A stretch of 20,676 bases of DNA from Stramenopiles sp. TOSAG23-6 (lineage: Eukaryota > Sar). The notes under the pieces are model-generated. The model saw nothing but the letters and a program-made list of their open reading frames with translations. It made no database searches and was not told the origin of the DNA. Positions 1 through 7,571 of this stretch are shown here, piece after piece. The translations under genes and the position numbers were made by a program. Where the stretch lies: positions 1 through 20,676 of the forward strand of contig LT636034.1 in assembly GCA_900128565.1 (NCBI GenBank), read 5' to 3'. Positions within the stretch are counted from its first letter, which is position 1. Each line of letters opens with the position of its first letter.

Positions 1-68
1 TTTTTTCATACGAAATTTCGTACCTAACAAATTTTAGTTTTTTTTTTTGAAATATTTTTTCACAATAC
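1..68 (+). other. 3' part of non-canonical intron A
   Basis: The window opens inside an intron that matches the three complete ones downstream. It has a branch-like GTACCTAAC (branch A near 27), a T-rich tract and the terminal block CACAATAC, ending at 68. The coding frame of exon 69-2642 continues from C68 in the same phase class (phase 1) as intron B. A perfect 14-nt palindrome, TACGAAATTTCGTA, sits at 9-22 directly before the branch block. An AG exists at 36-37, but using it would add a poly-T stretch to the exon and would not fit the pattern of the sister introns. Confidence 0.7.
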
Positions 69-3000
69 GCTCTTCATGTGAAGAAGCAGAATTTAGCTCT
101 AAGAATTCATCTCGTGCTTTGGAGGAACTTTCTCATCAAATGATTCGAACTCGGAAAGAATTTTCCGCTACTCAACATATTGCTGTACAAGCACAAGAAG
201 ATGCTCGAGCAGCACAGGCAGAACGAGATATGACAATTATGAAATTTGATCGAATGGAAAAAGCATTTTCTCAGTATCAGGAGGATCAAATCATTGAGTA
301 CCAGATGCAGAAAAAAGAACATTTTAAAATTGAGGAATCTTTGAGACATAAGTTAAATACATTGCGTAGTGTTCACGAGTTTGTGAAGGATAAAGAAGAA
401 AATAACGATAATCATTTCGAAACCAATGAGAGTATACATTCTATTGACCGTCATCCTATAGAAATAAAACGGCTTCGTCTACTTGTGAAAGAAAATAAAA
501 AAGTCTCAGATGGACTTGAAGCTCATGTAATGAAACTTCAACGAGTAGAAAAAAAACTTTTGACTGAAATATCAATTATGAAAAATATTTTTGCAGAATA
601 CAAAGTTATACGCAAATGTCATGCAGGTTCTTTATTGTCTAAAATTCAAAGGTACCAGGAAGAATTAGTTATTAAAGCCGATAAGGCGATGCAACGTGAA
701 AAATTACTTGTACAACGTATTGAAAAAGTTATTTCTAAAGAAGAAAATGCGAAGAAACAAGTTCAAACTTTACGACATGAGCTTTCTTCTACTCTTGAAG
801 AGTTATCTAAAATGAAAATAATAGTTGAAACACCTAATGTAGAAGACCTAACTACAGATGACGTTAAGGCTGCGTTGAAGAACCGTTCGAATCAAGATAT
901 TATGTGTGAAGTGTTTGCCCTAAAAAATATACATGCATCGTTACTAAAGAGAATAGCTGATCAGCAACGCCATCATAACGAGATAATGTTTCATTTGGCC
1001 CAAACTTTTGTTGTCACTACTCCAAGAATTTCAAATTTGATAAATGTGGAAAATCAAGAAAATGAGAAAAATATAGAAAATCAAGAAAATTTCAACTATC
1101 CAATTACAATCACGAATACAGGTAAGAAATATTGGAGGAACGAATTTGATCAGCGATTAAAGATAAACTCGTTGCAGAAGAATATTTTTGCTATTCAGAC
1201 TAAATCATCTAATCAAATGACATCATTGATAGAAGCTAATGTAAATATTGCCATTCTGAAGCAGTGGAAAGCGAATAAAATTGCTCAATGTGTGGAAGAC
1301 AAAAAGATTGACAGGGCTGTGATGCATAGACAATATGAAAAGTGTAGGCCAATACATGATAAATCAATAACGAGTAAAGATAGAAATATGTTATCAAATG
1401 AACTTGAAAAAGCGCGAAATGAAATTAGTTTATTAAAAAATGAATTATCAATCAAAAATACTGCTTTTGTAGAACTTCAACAGGGGATGAATCGAATGAT
1501 GGATGCGGCAGTGTCTCAATTTTGTGTGAATCATGCATCATTAAGTACAATTGAAGATGATGATTCGAAATTAAAGTTTGTTCAATCAAGTTTCGATAAT
1601 GACAAGGATAAAATTCGTCGCGTGTTGATTTCTCTGGATAGTAGAATAACTCTTGAAGAAGCGAAAATAAAATCTTTAAAAGATGCGAAAATTTTAGAAA
1701 GTTCATTACAAGACTTAAAAGAAGAAACTGAAAAGTTGAAAAATAGTAAAGTAAAGAACGAAGCAATGATAAATGATCAAATAAACGAAATTGAAGAGAT
1801 GCGTGAAGCTATTCATACATCAGAATCATCCTTTTTGAAATTAGGAAATGAAAATGCTCAACTTTGCAGAAAAATAGAAAGCGTCGAGTGTAAAGCGGAA
1901 CAACAATTACAAATTTCTAATAATAATTTGTTAGAATATGATCAAAAATATCAAAGAAATATTTCAATGGAAAATAAAATGTGTATTGAATATGAAGATA
2001 AATTATCTGCAATGGAATCCTTACGAAATAAAGCTCAGTTAGCGTTTGAAAAAGCAACTGAGCAATATGAAAGAGACAAAAAACAATTGGAAGAAAATTC
2101 AATAATGATGGGAAAACAATCTCAGATTGAATTAAATGAAGTTATTGAAACATTGAAAAGAGAAAATGTTCAATTATCAATGAAGTTGTGTGATGTTGAT
2201 TCAAATCGTATAGGTATAGATTCTAGTATGTTAATCAAAAATGAAGGAAAGGATAATCTAAAAGAAATAAGTGCTGAGTGTGGTCGTTCACTAGATGATT
2301 CAAATTTTGCCCAAGCAAATCGTGAACGCAATGCAATGTTAGAAAGAGTCAAAGATTTACAAATGAGATTGGAAGAACTTCAAATGCAAATGACTAAAAT
2401 TAAATCCCTAAACAAGAATCTTTCTATATCCAACTCTGACTTAAAAACGCGTCTCGATGATGCGAAATCAGAATCTCAGAGGGTTATACTTGCATTACAA
2501 AAAGATAATACAAATATTTGTCGAAAGATGATGAAATTTAATAATGCAGTGAAGATAGCAGCTCAACTTGCGACAGATGTCGAAGGAAGTATGACAAAAA
2601 TTCATGACAAACGTGAAGTTATTAGTCTTAAAGGAAATGTACGTTTTCATGATGAATTTCAGAATTATTTTTTTTTCATACGAAATTTTGTACCTAACAT
2701 TTTTTTGANANATNTTTTNCACAATACATGCCTCAACACTTGTTGATCAAGCACTTCAAGAAATCTCCACATTTCATGTTCAAACATCAAACATTTTGGA
2801 TGAATCTATTGAGATATCCGATAGATCAGATAGTGAAAATATTTCTGGTGATGCTTTTAGTTCATCATCACTAATAATGAGTGATCTTAAAAAAAAAGAA
2901 AATGTATACTTGAATAATTCACAGAAATCAATTATTATAGATCCATCATTTACATTGAAGCAGCAACGTATGATAAAGATTGTCATTCAAGCGCTTCGAC

Positions 3001-4653
3001 ATTCAAATGTAGAATTTGAGCGAATGAAAAATGCGTACGTAGAATTTCAAAAAATACAACACCAGAAACAAAAAATAGAAAAACAATTAAAAAAAAAAAC
3101 AATAGAGTTTGAGACGAAGCTATCATCAACAGAAAAAAGTGCAAAAATGTTTGCTAACCGAGCTGTTAAAGCAGAGCTTGAAGAATTGCGCGTTGCTTTA
3201 CGAGAAAGAAATGCCCAGCGCAAGGAGGCACGTACATTTTCAGAAATGAATTTTTACCTACAATTGTTTAACTATCAAAATTTTGTGCCTAACAAATTTA
3301 TTTATTAAAAACAATATTTTTTCAAAATACATTTGAGTCTTTAAAACGTAAACAATTAATCATACAAGAAGCGAAAAGTAAAGCAAACAATGCAATCGCT
3401 CAAAGAGATGAAGCTATAGAAAGAGCGATGCGTGCTGAATTATCACTCAAATTATCCAAAACTGAAAAAGACCGTAGAAATAGTCGAATTATTGAAATGA
3501 AACATCACGAAAAACAATCAGTACAAAGGGCTGAAGCTGCTGAAGCGACTGTTGTGAAACTCACAGACAAAATAAAGGCGTTACAACACACTTCGAGTAG
3601 ATCCAAAATAAAGGCTCAAAGGTTGAAAAAACAACTTGAGAAACAGTTAGACGACATTGCAAAGGTTGATGTATATGAAAAAGAATGTAAAGAATTAAAT
3701 AATCGTATTGAAAAAATCAGACTAAAAATGCAATGCATTTCAAAACGTTTAAAATTATCTGAGAGTAAGAGAAAAACTGCCGAGAATAAAGTGGTGGAAT
3801 TAAAAAAAACTCATACGAAAACAAATATATGTAAATCTCGTAAGTATAAGAAAAATGTACAAAATAAAAAAACTGAAAATAAATCTGAAAATAAATCTGA
3901 AAATAAATCTGAAAATAAATCTGAAAATAAAGATTTTCAAAATTCAGACATTGATTCGATACAATGTAAATTAGAGACTGCTGAGAATCGTATTGAGGAT
4001 TTATGTGGAGCAATCATTGCAATGATTTCTGCAATAATGTTTGGTAATTCACAATTACAACACCAATTATTACACAATACGGAAAATAAAGGTAACAAGT
4101 TTGAATCATCAGCTGATCATTTACTTCAATTACCAGTAGAGCAAGTTGATACATGGGTGGAAGATTCTCTCAACAAACATTCGCTTCTCTTGTACGTTTT
4201 CAAAATTGATTTTTTACATATATTTTTTTACGCTGAAAGTTGTGTACCTAACAAATCTTTTAAACCAAAATGTTTTTTTCACAATACTTACTACATAAAG
4301 TCCAGACGGCTCTATCTAACATGCAAATAGACGAGGCTGTGCTCCAAGTAGTACTTGCTGATATTATAGAAGAAAGAGTTCGTTTACATTTAGCAGCTGA
4401 TATTGCCGATGTTGCCTTGGATGACGAAAATATACATATTTCTGAGGAGGACATGAAATTTGCATCAGATCGATTTAAAACCGCAGCTTCATTGCGCAGA
4501 TATGAAAATCTTGTCATTCGCATGCAAGATCAATCTGCCTTGGAATATAAAGAAAATCAAAAAGCATTTGAACAATACGAGGATCAAATTAAAATACTCA
4601 AAGAAGAGAAATGGGGATATCCTCCAACTAATAAGTTGCCCTATAGAAAATAA
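69..4653 (+). CDS. Large coiled-coil protein, 3' part, four exons visible
   Basis: I do not recognise this gene. It enters from outside the window; the visible exons are 69-2642, 2728-3235, 3331-4195 and 4288-4653 (stop TAA). With the one base owed by the upstream exon they sum to 4314 nt, exactly 1438 codons including the stop. The product is rich in E, K, Q, N, S and L with few prolines, and long stretches have a heptad-like look, so an extended coiled coil is expected. A low-complexity (ENKS)n run is encoded at 3875-3934. No signal peptide, membrane segment or catalytic motif is visible, but the N-terminus is missing. A structural, cytoskeletal or trafficking role would be usual for such a protein, but nothing here fixes it. 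Exons 2 and 3 have no ATG at their start, and open frames between exons lie in different phases, so these are exons of one gene and not separate genes. The introns are non-canonical (described separately). Confidence 0.8.
2643..2727 (+). other. Non-canonical intron B (RT...AC)
   Basis: The 85-nt intron is flanked on both sides by TAC: exon ...GTAC before GTTTTCA, and AATAC before ATGCC. The upstream frame leaves off after C2642 at codon position 1 and the downstream frame resumes at codon position 2, so the join is in frame (phase 1). The first two AG dinucleotides downstream (2750-2751 and 2759-2760) do not restore the frame from the GT at 2639. The branch-like GTACCTAAC has its A at 2697, 54 nt after the intron's first base and 30 nt before its end. 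Ns at 2709, 2711, 2714 and 2719 mark poor consensus. The exact cut could slide by up to three bases because of the repeated TAC. Confidence 0.75.
3236..3330 (+). other. Non-canonical intron C (AT...AC)
   Basis: This 95-nt intron is also bounded by TAC on both sides (exon ...CGTAC, then ATTTTCA; 3' end CAAAATAC, then ATTTGAG). Joining after TAC3235 to 3331 continues the frame (phase 2) straight into the next exon. The intron contains an in-frame stop, so it must be removed or the protein ends. Its branch-like block is GTGCCTAAC with the A at 3292, 56 nt after the start and 38 nt before the end. No AG lies between the branch block and 3330. With the cut after TAC the termini are AT-AC, the pair typical of some U12 introns. 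A frame-compatible AG exists at 3367-3368, but it is 76 nt past the branch and has no counterpart in introns B or D. Confidence 0.75.
3875..3934 (+). repeat. 12-bp tandem repeat encoding ENKS
   Basis: Four exact copies of GAAAATAAATCT and a fifth ending AAAGAT encode four Glu-Asn-Lys-Ser units followed by ENKD inside the coiled-coil gene. The unit is a multiple of three, so copy-number change keeps the frame. It is a coding minisatellite, probably a flexible charged linker between coiled-coil segments. Confidence 0.9.
4196..4287 (+). other. Non-canonical intron D (GT...AC)
   Basis: The 92-nt intron is bounded by TAC (exon codons TTG TAC, then GTTTTCA; 3' end CACAATAC, then TTA CTA CAT). The phase is 0 on both sides. 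The flanking frames differ by 92 nt, which is not a multiple of three, so removal is needed to connect the two open frames. The branch-like GTACCTAAC has its A at 4251, 55 nt after the start and 36 nt before the end. No AG lies between the branch block and 4287, and the first six AGs beyond it (from 4299 to 4351) all break the frame when paired with the GT at 4192. Confidence 0.78.
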
Positions 4654-4901
4654 TCTTCTTTAAAATGTAAATAAATAATTTCATTGTGTATACAATCACT
4701 TAAAAAAATTAAAAATCACCTTAAGCAAGAAAACGAATTCTTTCTTTTTTTTTCTTTGTTTTGCTTCTTTCTTCTTTTTCAAAAATTCGAAAAACGTTGA
4801 CTGAAAAGTTGTACCTACTGTATTCATTAGTTAAAATAATGTATTAGAATGTATACGATAAGTTTGGCTGTATTCATTGTATTCATATTCTATCCATCTT
4901 T
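4654..4901. other. Convergent intergenic spacer
   Basis: Tail-to-tail spacer between the coiled-coil gene (plus) and the membrane-anchored secreted gene (minus). It is very AT-rich with a long T/C-rich run around 4739-4780, as expected for two 3' UTRs. No gene or RNA is visible. A stretch at about 4774-4820 looks like a decayed relative of the introns upstream (see findings). Confidence 0.5.
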
Positions 4902-5816
4902 TCAGTTGATGATCATAAATATGGAAATCATTACACTTGCCTGAACGAAGAAAATACAGCACATCAAGTTGACAATAAATCGTTGTGAACGACGGTAGCG
5001 CATTTCTTTCTCATAAACCAATCTCCGATCTCTATCACGTGAATTTTCATCCAACCCTTGACCATATCCAAGTTTTAATCTAGTTTCATGTGCTTTCGCG
5101 ATATAACCCACTTCTACACTATTGTACTTGTCATTTATATTTTTTATACCAACGAGAGATTTTATTCCTTCCCTTTTTACTGCAATCTCAAATAGATTAG
5201 TTTTATTATGATCATTAAAGTATTTGTTTACATTTTTTTTCAGCTCAGGAAGAGAAACAATCTCACGTACGGTAAAAACGACATTGCGCAGGAGGGGATG
5301 CACACCCGATGCTTTTTTGGGATCTTCATTTGCACAAAATAAACGAACAAGGTAAACACCGTCATTTACATTTTCTTCAATGAGTCGCATAAGAGTGCTT
5401 CGGTTATAAGCTTGTGTGAGACTCTCTCCGGTTGTCCTCGTGCCGATGGAAACAGGATCAACTAATGCATCACCAGTAATAAAATCGATATACTCATCCG
5501 GCATCACGTCCTCGAATTTTTCAAGATCTTCTATCGTTTTTTCTTCAGCTTCAGGGTAAATACGCCCCGTGCGGGAAATATTCTTTGAAATAACAACAGC
5601 TTCCACTGGATTCTCTACATCACCTGAATTGTCCATAACTGCTCTAGTTATAAGGGGCTGCGTTACACGTGGATCCCTTAACGAGGTGGATTTTTCTTGC
5701 ATTTGACTGTTCGCTGTAACTGCACTGACTTTACCGACAGAAGTTCCAGAACTACATATTGAAAAGACAATTAATAGAATTAAGATAATGAATTGCGGAT
5801 GATAGAAACATAACAT
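4902..5816 (-). CDS. Secretory-pathway protein with C-terminal membrane segment
   Basis: A 304-residue protein that I do not recognise. Residues 1-22 form a clear signal peptide: a short N-region, then the hydrophobic run FIILILLIVFSICSS. The body (about 25-275) is hydrophilic and mixed in charge. It contains possible N-glycosylation sites (NIS at 79, NRS at 138, NKT at 204) and two cysteines at the start and one at 161. Residues about 280-303 are hydrophobic and end the protein directly after a basic patch (RDRDRR...RYRRSQR), which fits a single membrane span with almost no tail or a lipid-anchor-type signal. I see no RXLR motif after the signal peptide. The start ATG is the first of the frame, immediately before the signal peptide. 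The next gene upstream is also secreted and on the same strand. An exported or surface protein is likely; an effector role would be speculation. Confidence 0.75.
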   Translation of the reverse strand: MLCFYHPQFIILILLIVFSICSSGTSVGKVSAVTANSQMQEKSTSLRDPRVTQPLITRAVMDNSGDVENPVEAVVISKNISRTGRIYPEAEEKTIEDLEKFEDVMPDEYIDFITGDALVDPVSIGTRTTGESLTQAYNRSTLMRLIEENVNDGVYLVRLFCANEDPKKASGVHPLLRNVVFTVREIVSLPELKKNVNKYFNDHNKTNLFEIAVKREGIKSLVGIKNINDKYNSVEVGYIAKAHETRLKLGYGQGLDENSRDRDRRLVYEKEMRYRRSQRFIVNLMCCIFFVQASVMISIFMIIN

Positions 5817-6109
5817 TCTTCAAACTAAATCGATTCAATTAATCAGAAATATTTCAATGATTTACTTCTTTGGCTTTGGTAAATGTTACGGGTACCGTAA
5901 GGATACTGACTTGTTGTAGCACGTGACCAGCGCGCCGGCCATGATTTTTTATGTTGGCCACATGTGGACATTCGAAAAATTCGAAATTCAATCGAGATCG
6001 AGATCGCACTCGAAATAAAATCTAAAGCAAAATTTGGTGCATTTCATTTGATTTATGACTTATGTTTATTTCAACAACAAAATAAAGTCAGCAAAATTGC
6101 TCATGTCAC
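5817..6109. promoter_or_regulatory. Spacer with promoter of the 5816 gene; palindrome cluster
   Basis: This 293-bp spacer holds the 3' end region of the W-repeat gene and the promoter of the membrane-anchored gene, both on the minus strand. It contains TTACGG-GTA-CCGTAA (5886-5900), CCACATGTGG (5958-5967), a GC-rich palindromic stretch near 5930-5940 and repeated GATCGA at about 5994-6006. These are plausible protein-binding sites. I see no gene and no TATA-type box that I would call. Confidence 0.4.
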
Positions 6110-7348
6110 TTAAATTTTCTCTACGGTAGGAGTTTTTCCCACACTTTTATCACCAGTAGTGGGTCCAGCCTTGTTTTTTTTCCAAATAAATCCAGAATTA
6201 ACATTGAGCACAGGATCTCCTTTACCACCCTTTTTTAACTGCCAAGCAGTCACTTTAGCAAACTCAGTACCTTTCACTTGTTCAAGATATTCAAGAAATT
6301 TCTTCACTTCTTGAGGGAGAAAAACACCAAATGCGTCATATGAATACTGTCTTAAATTATAACGATAATCCTTCGTGTACTCTTCAATGGTCTTCAACTG
6401 CTCAACAGGTGGGTGCTCAATAAATCCATCACTATTTTTTGTATAGGTAATGTGAAATCCATGATCAATAATGTCTTTGAATTTGCCTTCTGTAGTAAGA
6501 GAGTAAGGATCCGGTATATATTTCCACTCTTGATACTTTTCATCCCATTCGTAAGAAACGTCTTTTTTGTACATCTCATCCTCTGGATCTCTTATTGGGT
6601 CAAGGAAGTTCCAAAGCCAAGGACCATCGTCTATGTCTTCCAAAGTGAGTTCATCTTCTTCNTCTTCTTCAGAGATTGTTGAGGAAACGTCATCTTCTAG
6701 TTCAGGAATTTTCCATATTTTGGCTGTTTTGTCCCAAACATGCTTAGCGTCATTATCATTCAGTTTGTAGTACTCCGGTCGTGCATATCGATTGTTCCTT
6801 GGGTTGTCCAGTGAGTCGTATTTTGGATCCCACACCCATCTTTCAACCCTTTTTTCATAAATAAGTTTTTCATCCTTAATATATTTTTCATTTTCAGGAT
6901 TTGTAATATCATCCGTGGAATATCTCCAAGACGGGAATCTATCTTGAAATTTTTGGTGGAAAGCGTTGTGAATCAGATCGTCAATTTTATCACTGTCTGG
7001 ACACATAGAAGCGAGAGAATCTTTTAAACTCTCTTCCACGGCCTTCGCTTCGTTCTCAATTTCTTCTAGAAGCTTCGTTTCATAAACTTGCCTCTCTTCA
7101 TTCAATCCTTTATGGAATTCTTTCATCTGCTTTCTGGTCATTTTTTCTTCGAAAGGTCTCATCATAAACTCAGATTCTAGTTGCTTCAACTCAGCGTCAC
7201 TTAACTTTGACCTTACATCAATAGTTTCTGGTTCTGGAGCAGGTTCGACTAAAACTCCGTCATTTTGTCCATTACGTAGATTAGTTGCGCTTAGCGTTGT
7301 TGTTGCCAAAGCTAGCGCGATGAACGCAATTGTGGATGATTTTCCCAT
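6110..7348 (-). CDS. Secreted protein with three tryptophan-rich repeats
   Basis: A protein of 412 residues that I do not recognise. The frame is open up to a TTG at 7366, but the ATG at 7348 is the real start: it gives MGKSS directly before a good signal peptide (hydrophobic run about 5-20, likely cleavage near TLSA-TN). After it come an acidic proline/glutamate stretch, a helical charged region (about 45-110) and three repeats at about residues 140-171, 171-212 and 244-275. Each repeat has W-x-[WY] at the start, then [ND]P-[ER]-[ND]-[EN]-x-Y about ten residues later, a charged helix-like part and a closing W. An acidic run at about 214-242 carries one N base (6662) that leaves one residue unknown. 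The tail is basic with no membrane span, so a soluble secreted or ER-lumenal protein is likely. It is divergently placed to the C2-domain gene. Confidence 0.78.
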   Translation of the reverse strand: MGKSSTIAFIALALATTTLSATNLRNGQNDGVLVEPAPEPETIDVRSKLSDAELKQLESEFMMRPFEEKMTRKQMKEFHKGLNEERQVYETKLLEEIENEAKAVEESLKDSLASMCPDSDKIDDLIHNAFHQKFQDRFPSWRYSTDDITNPENEKYIKDEKLIYEKRVERWVWDPKYDSLDNPRNNRYARPEYYKLNDNDAKHVWDKTAKIWKIPELEDDVSSTISEEXEEDELTLEDIDDGPWLWNFLDPIRDPEDEMYKKDVSYEWDEKYQEWKYIPDPYSLTTEGKFKDIIDHGFHITYTKNSDGFIEHPPVEQLKTIEEYTKDYRYNLRQYSYDAFGVFLPQEVKKFLEYLEQVKGTEFAKVTAWQLKKGGKGDPVLNVNSGFIWKKNKAGPTTGDKSVGKTPTVEKI

Positions 7349-7571
7349 TTTTGTGTCAAGACTCAATAAACTTAGTGGTGTCGTATGTGGTGGGTGGCCA
7401 GAGTTCGTTAATTTTGCTACTTTAAAATTAAAAAAAAATTCAGTGTGTGGTCGTGTCGCGAACGAATCAGCCGTTTGAATATTCTATTTTAACCGTCGAG
7501 CACTCTCCAGCTAGTGAAGTGGTAATATATCTTATCAAATAAGATACCTATATATTGATACATTCATTAGT
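7349..7571. promoter_or_regulatory. Divergent promoter region
   Basis: The 223 bp between the start codons of the W-repeat gene (minus) and the C2-domain gene (plus) must hold both promoters. A palindrome of 8-bp arms around CAA (TATCTTAT...ATAAGATA, 7528-7546) ends 25 nt before the C2 start codon and contains GATA-like cores on both strands. The sequence TTCATTAG at about 7563-7570 is only a weak match to the oomycete initiator. An A/T run lies at 7420-7440. Confidence 0.45.

Noticed and set aside
36-37. TTTTAG after the branch block of intron A as a canonical acceptor
   Set aside because: It would make a poly-T exon start, and the sister introns have no AG in that place. The shared CACAATAC end is the better boundary, though this single case is not excluded.
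2639-2760. An ordinary GT-AG reading of intron B, using GTACGT as donor and a downstream AG as acceptor
   Set aside because: The first two AGs after the branch block put the next exon in the wrong frame, and they would remove codons that read well in the exon. The same problem recurs in C (first AG) and D (first six AGs).
2796-4653. Separate short genes at 2796-3308, 3428-4330 and 4270-4653
   Set aside because: Their ends read into the intron blocks (similar tails such as NFVPN and SCVPN are intron translation), and the frames join exactly across the introns. They are exons of one coiled-coil gene.
4902-7348. RXLR-type effector call for the two secreted proteins
   Set aside because: No RXLR motif is visible in the 30-60 residues after either signal peptide, and other effector signatures could not be supported.
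7349-7366. TTG start at 7366 for the W-repeat protein
   Set aside because: The ATG at 7348 directly precedes the signal peptide; six extra residues before it add nothing.
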